The notes: generated by a model from the letters alone, not told the origin. DNA of 64,000 nt from G963675935 sp963675935 (GCA_963675935.2 OY780964.2:1364001-1428000), one strand, 5' to 3'; counted from the first letter of the stretch, positions 34,313 through 45,100 are shown. Program-made: numbers and translations.

Positions 34313-35366
34313 GAAAACACTCCTTTACGGGTGAAACACTGATAACTAAAGACCAACAACTGAAAACTCAGTATGCGTTTCCGTCGATAATTTCGCCTCC
34401 TTTCCTTGAAAGCAAGGCTGCGAGAACCTTGACATTCAGCCCATCGTTGAGGAAATGAACCGATCCGTCTGCAAACAGGAGGTTCACGCCGCCCGGATGG
34501 TAACTATGGAACTCCTGACCATAATCGCACGCATCGCCATACGGTCCCTGGCAAGACGGGCTGCAAGAATTCCAAGAGGATTGGGACGAAATATGGGAGT
34601 TCAACGGAGCGCTTTGATCCCAAGCGTCCTTTTGCCCGATCCAGATGCCGTGCATGGCGTCCGGTCCTTCGCCCGCCATGATCGTTTGGGATGTGCCATC
34701 GGTGATTGCCTCGATCGAAACGACTGGCTCGCCGCTGAACAGCAGCACTCCTCGGGCATAGCTGTCGCCGCCATCGCTGGCGTAATTGTTCTGGCAGTTT
34801 TGACTGGGATAGGTGCGCAATGCGCGTTCGCCCCAATTGCCGCCGTAGTCGGAACGTGCATATTTGGTCGTGGAGGAAGGCGTATCTCCGTTCGGCTTCA
34901 GGTATTCCTTGCATGGCGACGAAGGGCAGATAAACACCGACAAAACGGTTTGCCCCGCCGCAAGATTGGAACTATCCAGATAGGGTGCCTTTTGATTGAT
35001 GCTGTCGTACAGCGCCTGCTGCTCCAGGCCGGGCAGAATTGCCGCTCCCCAACTCAGCGTCCACTTTTTCTTGACGGTTGCGTTGGTCAGACTCGCAACG
35101 CCTGCCCCCGCACGGGGAAAGCAATTGTTGTCGATGTGATAGCAGTGCAGGCCGATGCCCAATTGCTTCAGATTGTTCAGGCACTGAACACGCCGCGCAG
35201 CCTCACGTGCCGCTTGGACTGCCGGCAACAAGAGCGCGACTAGAATGCCGATGATCGTGACGACCACTAGCAACTCGATGAGCGTAAAACCGTGTAGGGG
35301 CCGGCGAAAGCTAAACTTTCGCTGTGTGTGAACGTTTTTTCGACCCCTTACACGGAGACACTCAGA

Positions 35367-36470
35367 ATGTCCGACACAATCGTAGCTTATCAGTCGTTCG
35401 TTGGCGTTGATCTGCATAAGAACACCGTTACCCTTGCTGCTGTGCGGCCCGACGGCTCGCTGATCGACCGCATGAAAATCCCCACCAAATGCCGGGATCG
35501 CATCGAGGACTGGCTGCTTGCCAAGCCACGACCCTCGCATCTGGCCGTCGAGGCCGTCGGCTTCGTCGAGTGGTTTATCGACGAGTATCGCCCCAGCGTC
35601 GATCGCATCGACATCGCCGACGCCACCGAACTGGCCAATCGACGCGGAAAACGGCGGAAGAACGACCCCAACGACGCCCGCGACATCGCCCAACGACTCG
35701 CTCGCGGCGAATGCCCGTTGGGCTACATCGCCGACGACGAACTCATGCAACTCCGAAAACTCGGCCGTCATTGGCATCAACTCAGCCGCCTGCTCACCCG
35801 CACCAAGCACTCGATGCGTTCCATGCTCCTGGCCGCCAACATCGCCGGACCGAAGCTCGACGGCCCCGCCGCCCAAAAATGGATTCTGGCCTTCGGCCAT
35901 CTCCTCAAGCCCGTCCAGCAGCAAGCGTTCGCCAATTACCTCGACATCATCCAACTCGTCGAACGTCAACGCGCCCGGCTGCATTTGCAAATCACTTTCG
36001 CCAATCGCGCCGAACGATTTCGGAAGACGGTCGAACTGCTCAAAAGCACGCCCGGCATCGACGAAATCTGGGGCTGCATCATTGCCGCCGAGATCGGACC
36101 GTTCGACCGATTTCCCAATTCCGACGCCTTGGAGTTTTGGGCGGGATTGACCGCCGACCTCAAGGAATCGGCCGGTCGCACACAGTCGGGTCCGATCACC
36201 AAGGCCGGCTCGCGCAGCTTGCGTTGGGCGCTGTGCAAGGCCGCGCTGACGCTCTGCCGCTCCGACAAAAAACAAGAGGCGATCCGCCAACGGCTCATTC
36301 GCCGCATCGGCAGACCCAAGGCGAACGTAGCGATGGGCCGACGCCTGTTGCGAATTCTTTACGCCATGATCCGCGACGAAAAAACCTACGCCCGCGGACC
36401 GGCCACGAAACACAATGTTGCTGCCAACCGCGCTCGGATGGCCCGCAAGCGGCGGAAGGAGGCCGCCTGA
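35367..36470 (+). CDS. IS110-family transposase (DEDD recombinase)
   Basis: From the ATG at 35367 (GGAG about 10 bases before) the protein has 367 residues. The N-terminal RuvC-like DEDD domain shows GVDLHK (about 13), VEAVGF and KNDPNDARDIA (about 100). The C-terminal Transposase_20 part has STPGIDEIWGCIIAAEIG and GLTADLKESAGRTQSGPITKAGSRSLRWAL with the Ser region of this family. IS110 enzymes use a structured bridge RNA to pair donor and target DNA. It appears intact. Confidence 0.95.
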   Translation: MSDTIVAYQSFVGVDLHKNTVTLAAVRPDGSLIDRMKIPTKCRDRIEDWLLAKPRPSHLAVEAVGFVEWFIDEYRPSVDRIDIADATELANRRGKRRKNDPNDARDIAQRLARGECPLGYIADDELMQLRKLGRHWHQLSRLLTRTKHSMRSMLLAANIAGPKLDGPAAQKWILAFGHLLKPVQQQAFANYLDIIQLVERQRARLHLQITFANRAERFRKTVELLKSTPGIDEIWGCIIAAEIGPFDRFPNSDALEFWAGLTADLKESAGRTQSGPITKAGSRSLRWALCKAALTLCRSDKKQEAIRQRLIRRIGRPKANVAMGRRLLRILYAMIRDEKTYARGPATKHNVAANRARMARKRRKEAA

Positions 36471-37105
36471 ACGTATTGACGAAACGGCGTACTGCGGCAT
36501 TTTAGTGACGCTCTGCGGCTGCGGAAAAACTTCCGCGGAGGGCGTTCCGTCGAGTCGGAGACCGCGACTAGCGTTTATCCAGCCCGCATGGCGCGTGAGG
36601 CTATCCCACATGTGGGAAGCTGCCAAGCGGTGACTGCGTCCGTGTGAATTCGGCCCGACCGACGCGAACAAGGTTTTATTCAGCCCGGAGTACACGCATC
36701 GGCAATGAGCCCGCTGCGTCCGGTGACTGCGAAGAGATGAATCCAACCGCCGCGCCGCACCGCTCGTGCGACGCTGGACAGGCAACGCGATGCCGCGATG
36801 TCGAGCGACAACCGGGAGATGATGATATTCGGATGATGTAGAAAAGACACTTGGCGCACATGCCGTTTTCGGCTTCGGGTTTGGATTTTTGGAGGCATGG
36901 CAAAGGTGTCCAATGGGTGCGCAGAAAACGACCTCTGACGCGACAGGCACATCAGAGGCCGGATGCACCATTGGCGCACCTTTGACCTGGCTATCCCTAG
37001 AGAGGTTGCGTCCCCGCAGAGCCTCTTTCCGTTTCACCAGGCACTTCAAGCGTAGCATCAAAAGCACAACCGCTCCAAAGCATACGCGAAATACCCGTTG
37101 ACAAA
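36471..37105 (+). ncRNA. Candidate bridge-RNA region of the IS110/IS1111 element
   Basis: In the IS1111 group the bridge RNA is expected behind the transposase, and this non-coding stretch is long and rich in stems. AGGGCGTT (36539-36546) and GCGTTTATC (36571-36579) match the target/right-end junction of this insertion on the minus strand, as target or donor guides would. The direct repeats CGGTGACTGCG (near 36629 and 36720) and a long stem at 36901-36984 are also present. True RNA ends are unknown, and the matches could be chance. Confidence 0.4.
36901..36984. repeat. Long imperfect stem-loop inside the IS right half
   Basis: Outer arms 36901-36922 and 36965-36984 pair with few mismatches (CAAAGGTG...CCAATGG with CCATTGG...CACCTTTG). 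An inner perfect stem, CCTCTGA (36932-36938) with TCAGAGG (36952-36958), continues the hairpin. It may be part of the bridge RNA or a small passenger repeat. Confidence 0.6.
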
Positions 37106-37317
37106 CGGCCCCTACAGAGATAAACGCCCTGGGGCGCGATTTCCATGAAAGAACGTCGGCCATGACCGTGAATGCGCGCAGCCCCAGCCTGTCGATGCCG
37201 CAACTTGGCGCGCACGATTAGCGCAATAACCAAAGGCGATCCGACAAACCTGAGTGGCGCAGCAACTCCAACGAAGTTCTCACAGTCTCCGTCCCGCGCA
37301 GAGAACCGCTAGTTTTG

Positions 37318-37511
37318 CGTTGGTAGGTCTTCTGACTTCCGAGTTCAGAAATGCCGGGCCTTCTCACCAGGTTCCACGGAAGGAATCCTCTAGCAATGGC
37401 CAACAGAAAGGGCTTCTGATAGCACTCGGTTACAGCGGCGGGGACCGTCCCGGAATCTCACCGGGTTCCCTGTACGTCGGCCCTTCAACGGAAGAGGCCG
37501 ACCACCAACGC
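37318..37511 (-). ncRNA. Cobalamin (B12) riboswitch
   Basis: The minus strand has the B12-box pattern in order: GCGTTGGT at the 5' end, GGGAACCCGGTGAGATTCCGGG, ACGGTCCCCGCCGCTGTAACC, and the 3' GGAAGTCAGAAGACCTACC. The P1 stem closes with GCGTTGGT (37511-37504) and ACCAACGC (37325-37318). It precedes the minus-strand DUF1559/PEP-CTERM/DUF4465/DUF6580 set and should shut it down when adenosylcobalamin is plentiful. The IS insertion behind it probably cuts or alters this control. Confidence 0.95.
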
Positions 37512-37640
37512 CATGTTTGGAGACGATTCTAGCATTGCGAGCAAGGTTGTCAAGTAGGCATCTCGGTATTTTGCGATGCCTACGATCGTCTTGTGGTCCA
37601 GGTTTCTTCCATGATCTTCACCACTTGCATCAGTAGTCTC

Positions 37641-38546
37641 CTATTCCTGTATAGGCACCTTGGGCAAGACATCATGGGTCTCGACCCGATTACGTCCTTC
37701 GTTCTTCGCTTGATAGAGTGCCTTGTCGGCCAATTCCATCAATGATTCTGGAGTGTCGGCTTTGGTGGAATCCGCCACACCGAAACTTGCCGTAGCTGCA
37801 ACCTGTTGGTCTTTGACACTAATGCTGGTCTCGGCGATCTTGCGTCGGCAGCGATCAGCCAATACGGCTGCGCCCGACACTGTTTCGCCGGGGACGATAA
37901 TGGCAAACTCTTCACCGCCACAGCGGCACGGCATATCGCTCTTTCGGCACTGTTTGGCAAAGATGCCGGCGATTTCTCGAAGCAAACGATCGCCGACCTC
38001 ATGGCCATGATTATCGTTGACCCATTTGAAATGATCAATGTCGGCCATAATAAATGAGAGTTGTCCACCGTGTTGTCTGATGGAAGTCCATTCTCGCTGC
38101 AAACGTTCCATCAGCGCCCGACGATTGGGCAGGCCCGTCAATGGATCAATATGGGCATGTTCGATCAAAAGGTCTTGCAAATGCTTGGTCCGCATGGCGG
38201 CGCGAACCCTGGCTCGTAGCTCAAAGGCGTCGAATGGCTTGGCGATATAGTCCACTGCCCCCAAATCTAGCCCCTGAATCTTATCTTCCGGCTTGATCGA
38301 GCCGGCGAGAAAGAGAATCGGTATCATGCACGTACTCATATCGCCTTTCAGTGCCTGGCACACGTCAAAACCTGACATGTCTGGCATGTCGATGTCGAGT
38401 AATATCAGGTCGGGAATCTCTCGGCGGGCCATTTCCAGGCCCAAAACGCCTCCTTCGGCGCACAGAATGTCGAGAGGTTCTTTCGCCAAGCGAATTTGCG
38501 CAATTTCCAGTGCTGTGGGATCGTCGTCAACAATTAGAATCTTCAC
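37641..38546 (-). CDS. Response regulator with GGDEF domain (diguanylate cyclase)
   Basis: The 301-residue protein has a receiver domain (DDD at 7-9, phospho-acceptor Asp in LILLDIDMPDMSG at about 53, Lys in AKPF at about 103) and a GGDEF domain with DPLTGLPNRRAL, the active site CGGEEF (about 230) and an RKSD inhibitory site five residues before it. It should make cyclic di-GMP when phosphorylated and be product-inhibited. Its start overlaps the stop of the hybrid kinase by four bases, so that kinase, with its C-terminal HPt, is the likely phosphate donor. Confidence 0.95.
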   Translation of the reverse strand: MKILIVDDDPTALEIAQIRLAKEPLDILCAEGGVLGLEMARREIPDLILLDIDMPDMSGFDVCQALKGDMSTCMIPILFLAGSIKPEDKIQGLDLGAVDYIAKPFDAFELRARVRAAMRTKHLQDLLIEHAHIDPLTGLPNRRALMERLQREWTSIRQHGGQLSFIMADIDHFKWVNDNHGHEVGDRLLREIAGIFAKQCRKSDMPCRCGGEEFAIIVPGETVSGAAVLADRCRRKIAETSISVKDQQVAATASFGVADSTKADTPESLMELADKALYQAKNEGRNRVETHDVLPKVPIQE

Positions 38547-41500
38547 AGTACATCCCTCCCTGCTGGAACGCCCACGGAGTAACCTTGTTCGATGGCATGT
38601 GCCAACCTGTCCACCGTGTCGAGAGCGATGCCGGCTGCGCTGGAATCTTGTAGACTTGCAGCCTCTTCCAGCACCTTAGCGGCATCAGTCAGCGACGGAT
38701 AGCCATACGAACCGGCGGCCCCCTTCAATTTATGCGCCTGGCGATGAAGTTCCTCAAAACGACTATTGACAAAGGCTTGGTGCATGGCGTCAATTTGGTT
38801 CTCCAACCGTGTGATGAACCCTTGGAGTACGCCAACTATATCGGGGTCGTCGATGAACTGAGACACCAGGACTTCGTTATCACCAACAGAAGCCTCTGGC
38901 GGAGGCAAAGTTACTTTCTGTTCCTGATGTTCTTCTGTATCGCGGCCAGCATATTTTGCGATGGTGCGGATCAGTTGTGCCCGGTCGATTGGCTTGGCCA
39001 GATGTTCATTGCAGCCCGCCTCCCGACATTTTTGACTGTCGCCCGACATCGCGTTGGCTGTCAGTGCGAGGATTGGCCGATCGTAACCGCAACTGCGCAA
39101 CAACCGAGTTGCCTCGAAGCCGTCCATTTCGGGCATATTGATGTCCATGAGAATGACATCGAATGATCCGACTTCGGCCTTTTCCACGGCGAGGCGGCCA
39201 TTTTCAACTGACGTGACTTCAGCCCCAACCTTGCGCAATACCATTTCGATGAGTTCTCGATTATCGTAGCCGTCTTCGGCCAGCAACACACGGACGCCGT
39301 CGAGCGTTGCAGCTTGCGCAAATGAAGCATGTCTGGCAACATCGAGCACCGTTTCGGCAGGCTGTTTGAGCATAGCGATGCCATCAAGGTTCCCCGTCGG
39401 CACGATCAAGGCGAAAGTGCTTCCTTGGCCAAGAACGCTGCTCACGGTCAAGTCTCCACCGAGCATTTGGGCGATCTGGCGAGATATGGCCAACCCCAAG
39501 CCGGTGCCGCCGAATTTCCGGGAAACGCTTGCATCTGCCTGGCTGAACGGCTGAAACAGTTTAGGCAAGATGTCTGCGCGAATGCCAATGCCTGTGTCGA
39601 TGACCTTGATCTGTATAGCCGGCCGATTGTCATGCCAATGTGCGAGGAACGAGGCCACAATGCGCACGCTTCCTCGCTCCGTAAACTTAACTGCATTGCC
39701 TGCCAGATTTATGACGGCTTGACGCAATCGGTTACCGTCGGTAACAATGGTCTCTGGCATTTCCCCCAGATACTCAACAGTCAGTGAAATGCCGTGTTGT
39801 TCAGCACGAGGGCGAACAACGCTCGCCACATCGGCCAGAATGGCGACCACACTGCATCGCCGTAAGTCGATCGCCAGTTTTCCGGCTTCAATTTTCGATA
39901 AGTCAAGAATGTCGTTGATGAGCGTCAAGAGATGCTCGCCGTTGCGACGAATCACGGCGGCATAATTGTTCTGCGAACTGGCGTTGACTATCGGGTCCAT
40001 CAGGAGGTCGGCATACCCGAGAATCGCGGTCATAGGAGTACGGATTTCGTGGCTCATGCTGGCCAGGAAACTGCTCTTCGCTTGTGTGGCGGCCTCGGCG
40101 TCCTCCTTGGCCTTTCGCAACTCATTCTCCATTTGCTTGCGATCGGTGATGTCACGACCTTCAGGGATAATGAAAACGACCTCGCCATCGCTGTTTCTTA
40201 CGGGTTTGAGAGAAAAATCAACCCAGTGAAGCGTTCCCTGGTTATCTGGATGCGTTACTTCTCTTCGAATAAACACCCCATTGGCGGCCTCAGCGATCCA
40301 TTGCTTGAGTTCTTGCTGCAATTCGGGCGAATGGCTCCACCAAGGCGTCTCCCAAAACGGCTTTTCAAGTACGTTCGATTCGTCAATCCCAGCAAATGCC
40401 AATGCCGCCCGGTTGGCTTCTCTCAAGACTCCATCGAGCGATAAAACGCCAATGAATTCATAGGTCTGATCGAGAACGGCCTGCAGCTTCTGCTGATTGT
40501 CTCGAAGTGCTGTTTCCAATCGCCGACGTTCATCAATATCGCGGGTAATGCCCTGGATGCCGATGATTTGTCCCAATTCATCGTGCATCCCATCGACGGT
40601 CACCTCAGTCCAGACCGTCGAACCGTTTTTACGAATCTGTTCCAGTTCCAAGATTCTCGTCTCGATGCGTTGCCCGTCTTTTGCAGCCTCAAGGATTTCG
40701 TTGAGCACCGAACGGGCGAGAGCCAAGGAATTCGGCGTCAACACGCACTCCATGTGGAAATCCCGATTGTCTTTCCACTGGTATCCCAAGATTCGTTGCA
40801 CACTGGGACTGAAGTACGTAAGTTGGCCGTCAAGGTCCATCGTCCAGATCACATCGTTGAGGTTCTCCGCAAGAAGCCGATACCGCCGTTCGCTGGCCAA
40901 GAGTGTCTCTTCCACCTGCTTTTGATTGGTAATGTCGCGCACGGTCGCCTGAACGATCATGCAACCGTCAAGCTCCAATCGAGTCAGCAGAACGGTCGCC
41001 GGGAATTCCGTTCCGTCGCGCCGTCGATGCCTCCACTCGAAGTAGTGCGACCCCTTCTGCATGGCAATGTTCACCATTTGCGCAACCTTCGCCGTCGATA
41101 GAATGCCGTCGGACTGACGCTCTGGAGAAACGTCGTTTGGCGAACAGGAAATCATTTCTTCTTCATCCTTGAATCCGAATATGGCAACGGCGGCAGGGTT
41201 TCCACCCAAGAAGTTCCCGTCGGGTGCCATCAGCATGATGGCGTCACCCGACGAATCGAACAGCGTCTTGTACTTCGTTTGGCTCGCAGACAATTCTTGC
41301 TCGGCCTGCTTCTGCCTGGTAATGTCATGAACGATGACCTGCAAAAAAGACTCGCCCTCAATGTCCACGCGAGTCAACAGGACTGTCGCATATAGCGAGC
41401 GTCCGTCCAAAAGTCGATATTGCCACTCAAAGGACTGCCTTTCCCCGAGCAGTGCGGCGTTTGTCACTCGCTGAGCCTTTTCAACTGATTTGGAGCCATC

Positions 41501-41779
41501 CGGTTGGAATTCAGGAGATAGTTCATTGGGCACAAGACGCGACAACTCGTCTTCATCCTTGCAGCCGAACAGGGTGACAGCGGCTGGATTGGCCATCAAT
41601 AGTGTGCGATCGGGTCTTCGCACCATGATTGCTTCGCCGCACGACGCATAGAGCGACTTGAAAAGGGCTTCACTTCTTCGTAAGGCTGTCACGAAGTCCT
41701 GTTGGTGCCCAGGCGAGCAGTTCGACGATTCGTTGCTCGTCCGCTTGCAGTCTTCCGTTGCATCTTGATGGCCGCTCAT
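38543..41779 (-). CDS. Multi-PAS hybrid histidine kinase with receiver and HPt domains
   Basis: The 1078-residue soluble protein has about four PAS domains (about 30-530, with repeated GNPAAVAIFGFKDEEE-like units), HisKA (MSHEIRTPMTAIL, His about 576), HATPase (GGTGLGLAISRQI), a receiver (VILMDINMPEMDG, Asp about 878) and a C-terminal HPt (HKLKGAAGSYG, His about 1015). A full phosphorelay on one chain ending in HPt suits phosphotransfer to the coupled REC-GGDEF protein. No transmembrane helix is present, so the signal is cytoplasmic, perhaps redox or a small ligand. Confidence 0.93.
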   Translation of the reverse strand: MSGHQDATEDCKRTSNESSNCSPGHQQDFVTALRRSEALFKSLYASCGEAIMVRRPDRTLLMANPAAVTLFGCKDEDELSRLVPNELSPEFQPDGSKSVEKAQRVTNAALLGERQSFEWQYRLLDGRSLYATVLLTRVDIEGESFLQVIVHDITRQKQAEQELSASQTKYKTLFDSSGDAIMLMAPDGNFLGGNPAAVAIFGFKDEEEMISCSPNDVSPERQSDGILSTAKVAQMVNIAMQKGSHYFEWRHRRRDGTEFPATVLLTRLELDGCMIVQATVRDITNQKQVEETLLASERRYRLLAENLNDVIWTMDLDGQLTYFSPSVQRILGYQWKDNRDFHMECVLTPNSLALARSVLNEILEAAKDGQRIETRILELEQIRKNGSTVWTEVTVDGMHDELGQIIGIQGITRDIDERRRLETALRDNQQKLQAVLDQTYEFIGVLSLDGVLREANRAALAFAGIDESNVLEKPFWETPWWSHSPELQQELKQWIAEAANGVFIRREVTHPDNQGTLHWVDFSLKPVRNSDGEVVFIIPEGRDITDRKQMENELRKAKEDAEAATQAKSSFLASMSHEIRTPMTAILGYADLLMDPIVNASSQNNYAAVIRRNGEHLLTLINDILDLSKIEAGKLAIDLRRCSVVAILADVASVVRPRAEQHGISLTVEYLGEMPETIVTDGNRLRQAVINLAGNAVKFTERGSVRIVASFLAHWHDNRPAIQIKVIDTGIGIRADILPKLFQPFSQADASVSRKFGGTGLGLAISRQIAQMLGGDLTVSSVLGQGSTFALIVPTGNLDGIAMLKQPAETVLDVARHASFAQAATLDGVRVLLAEDGYDNRELIEMVLRKVGAEVTSVENGRLAVEKAEVGSFDVILMDINMPEMDGFEATRLLRSCGYDRPILALTANAMSGDSQKCREAGCNEHLAKPIDRAQLIRTIAKYAGRDTEEHQEQKVTLPPPEASVGDNEVLVSQFIDDPDIVGVLQGFITRLENQIDAMHQAFVNSRFEELHRQAHKLKGAAGSYGYPSLTDAAKVLEEAASLQDSSAAGIALDTVDRLAHAIEQGYSVGVPAGRDVL

Positions 41780-42199
41780 GCGAATGCTCTCTGATCATGT
41801 AGATACTTTGTGCCTTGATAACATAGGTCCACGGTGACATTTACGTCGGTTTGAGTAATTGGCGAGAAATCCGCAGTTGGCGACACTTGCTGCTATATTG
41901 CCATCGATATTGTCGCACAGCTCGCAATGTTGATAAGTCGAGCGAGCGACGGAGGCATGAATGAGTAAACGGTTACCGAACCCCGCAATACAGAACACTA
42001 GCCGGTTACCATAAGATGCCATTCCCTTCAGCGATGGCCGTGGCGACAAACACCCATGACATTGCGTCATTTTCTCCGCAGGATGCGTGGCACCATCGTT
42101 AAAATCAGCATGGCTGAATAGTGTGTCATCGTGCTATGACGTAATCTTGTCACGGTGGATAAGAGACAGGTTGCGCGCCACTACAATAGATATTCCCGT
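41780..42199. other. Divergent intergenic region between two hybrid kinases
   Basis: This 420-base gap separates a minus-strand and a plus-strand kinase gene and must hold both promoters. A minus-strand frame of 91 codons (41795-42070) lacks a good ribosome site and any family-like sequence, so I do not call it. GGTTACCGAA and CCGGTTACCAT near 41970-42010 are a repeated short motif. I see no clear consensus promoter. Confidence 0.5.
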
Positions 42200-45100
42200 A
42201 TGAAGAACACGTTTATTCCGTTGGTGATATTCCTTTCCATTCGGGTGTCCGGCATCATCGTGGCGGTACTCGGCGCGGCGGCATTGCTTGGGTGGGCTGT
42301 TGGCCTGCCGCTATTGACCACCTTCGGCCACCACTTTATCCCAATGGCCCCAAGCACGGCAGTATTATTCCTGCTGTGTGGTATTGCCGTTGGTTTTCAT
42401 TCCAGAACACCGTTGAGTCGCCGCGCCAGTTGGATCAGCATGGCAGTTGTCAGCTTTGGAATGCTCGTGGCCCTTGTGTTGTTTGTATTGGGTTGCATGG
42501 GTGTGCATACCGCAATCGAGCATTTCGGCCTGGGCATTACTGGAACGGTTGGCGTTGTCCCGAAAGGCCACATGTCGCCGCTAACCGCTTTTTGCTTTCT
42601 GCTTGCCGGTGTGTCATATCTGGCCTCTCATTCACGATTGACGGTGAAGCCGTGGCATACTTGTGTGTCGTTGATCTCTGCTGGAGCACTTCTGGCCATT
42701 TGTTTCTTCTGTCTTTTGGCCTATCTCTACGGCATGCCGTTGCTCTACGATGGAAGACTCATCCCGCCGGCGGTCAATACCCTAATGGCATTCGTACTCT
42801 TGGGCCTCGCGCTTGAGCTTCAGGCTGGTCGAACATGGCTGTCGCAATTGCCGTCCAGTCACGATCCAGAATCACACTCCCTCCTATTCCTGATCTCTAT
42901 TGCATTGGCAATGGGAGTCGTTGCTGCCGCATATATTCATTACAGAAATGACGAGCAGTACCAAATTGCGCAGGCAGAGGACCGGCTCGGGGCGATTGCG
43001 GATATGAAGGTCGATGAACTTGCGCTGTGGAGAAAGGAGCGATTGACGGATGCCAACAACTTCTATAAGAACATGGCCTTTTCGGCTCTGGTGCGGCGAT
43101 GTTTCGAGCGACCTAATGATGACCTTGCACAAGAGGAACTCCACTCATGGATTGAGAGACTCCTGATGAGCGGCCAGTATGACCGCATCAGCATCCACAA
43201 TGCCGCATCCGACAAGTGGACATTCTATTCCGGGCCAATGGAACCACATTCTTCTGAAACGGTTCGGAATGTTCGGGAAGTTGAGCAGTCAGGACGATTG
43301 ACATTCTTGGATTTCTATCGAAACGAGCTTTCACAGAAGGTCCATCTCCGAATCGTTATTCCGATCCTTGACAAACGAGCAAATGGCGTTGCGATCGGCG
43401 CTTTAATGTTACGGATCGACCCAACCGTCTATCTTTACTCATCCATCCAGCGATGGCCGACACCCAGTGATACGTCCGAACTCTTGCTCGTCCGCCGAGA
43501 AGGAAACGAGGTCATCTTCCTTAATGAACTCAGGTTTCGGAAGGATGCGGCCCTCAAATTGGGTGTACCCCTCGACCAAACGACCATACCCGCAGTAAAT
43601 GCCGTCTTGGGCAGAACCGGAAGCATCACAGGGATTGACTATCGAGGGTATCCTGTGTTGGCCGCTTTGCGACCCGTTCCAAAGTCCAATTGGTATCTGG
43701 TGGCCAAGACCGATTCCGAGGAGGTGTATGCACCGCTGCGGGAACGACTGTGGGCAACACTTGCTCTTGTCTGTGCCGTATTGATCGCAATCGGCGGAGT
43801 GGCTGGACTGGCTTGGCGGCGTCAACAAGTGCGATTCTACCGCGACCAACTGAAGGTCGCCGAAGCGCTCAATGAAAGCGAGCAGCGGTTTCGAGTGCTT
43901 GTGGGGAACATCAAGGATGTTGTGTACTCGATGACGCCTGAAGGCATTTTCACCTACGTCTCGCCAAACGCCCAAGATGTTGTTGGAGAACCCGCTGATG
44001 ACATTCTAGGCAAGTCCTTTGAAGACTACGTGTATGCCGATGACCTTCCTTCATTTCGAGAGGCTCTCGAACAATCGCATCACACAACTAGCGGCATAAT
44101 CGTGGATTTTCGGAGTCTGCGCCCGGACGGAACGATTCACTGGTATTCCTCAAATGGCTCGGCATTCCGCGACAACAATGGCAACGTAGTCGGCTATATG
44201 GGCGCTGTTCGAGATGTCACAGCGATGAAGAAGGCCGAGGAAACCTTGCGGCTCACTCGTTTCAGCGTGGAACATGCCTCTGATGCCATGTTTTGGACGA
44301 CGCCTGACGCTCGCATCGTTGATGTCAACGAAGCCGCGTACCGCTCCCTTGGTTATCAACGAGAGGAACTGCTTCAGTTGTCAATTCCAGACATAGACCC
44401 ATTCTACGACGCCGGGAAATGGGAACAGCATTTTCAGGAACTTCGTAAATATGGCTGGCGGACTTTCGAGACGGAACACCAGACACGCGATGGAGTACGC
44501 TTCCCGGTGGAGATTGCTGCCAGCCATATCCGGTTTGGCAACGAAGAATGCAGTTGTGCGTTTGTACGGGACATCACGGCCCGTAAGCACGCGGAAGACA
44601 GATTGCAGGAATCAGAACGTTTTGCGCACGCAACGCTGAATGCTCTGTCCTCGCATTTGGCTATCCTTGATGAAAAGGGAGAAATCATCGCCGTCAATGA
44701 TGCCTGGCGCAGGTTTGCCGTCGCTAATCCGCCCGTGCTAGGGAATGTATGCGAGGGGGTGAACTATCTCTCCGTGTGCGAATCGACGGTTGGCCCCGAT
44801 GCCGAGGAGGCCCACAATATAGCCTTGCATATACGCAACATCATACGCGGCGACGAAAAAGACTTCTCCATCGAGTATCCATGCCATTCCCCGGATGCAA
44901 AACGATGGTTCATTGCCCACGTAAGTCGCTTTCCGGGCGAAGGCCACGTTCGCCTAATTGTGGAACACCAGAACATTACCGACCGCAAACTGGCAGAGGA
45001 AGACATGCGGCAGTCGCATGAGCAACTGGCCAAATACACGATTGCTTTGGAAACGGCTAACAGGGAGCTAGCCAAGTCCACTCGCCAAGCCGAATGTGCC

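Larger units (their letters stand above)
35289..37120 (+). mobile_element. IS110-family element, IS1111 group (1,832 bp)
   Basis: The bounds come from the interrupted DUF1559 gene. Subterminal perfect 11-bp inverted repeats, TGTAGGGGCCG (35293-35303) and CGGCCCCTACA (37106-37116), lie four bases inside each end, the mark of the IS1111 group. TAAA flanks both ends (35285-35288 and 37121-37124), as target core or duplication. The transposase is near the left end, and about 640 bases behind it are non-coding. A small stem (GCGAAAG...CTTTCGC, 35304-35322) and a second copy of the end motif (35341-35355) lie before the transposase. Confidence 0.85.
34368..37163 (-). pseudogene. DUF1559 gene split by an IS110/IS1111-type element
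   Basis: The 5' piece (37163-37121) encodes MADVLSWKSRPRAF and one base of the next codon. The 3' piece (35284-34368) continues as TLIELLVVVTIIGILVALLLPAVQAAREAARR and ends with HPGGVNLLFADGSVHFLNDG. Joining them across the element (43 + 917 = 960 bases) restores 319 codons in frame, which shows the insertion site exactly. The gene lies about 155 bases behind the cobalamin riboswitch and would be the first of its operon. As it stands the frame stays open through the element, giving a meaningless 931-residue product; the mature pilin-like protein is probably lost. Confidence 0.85.

Noticed and set aside
35489..36505. A 338-residue Arg/His-rich plus-strand protein inside the IS110 transposase
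   Set aside because: It is the other frame of a high-GC transposase gene, with low-complexity basic composition and no motif.
34368..37163. A single 931-residue minus-strand protein
   Set aside because: The frame is open by chance through an IS110-type element. Only its two ends encode the DUF1559 protein, and removing the element joins them exactly.
41795..42070. A 91-residue minus-strand gene between the divergent kinases
   Set aside because: It has no ribosome site or family-like pattern, and it lies where both promoters must be.
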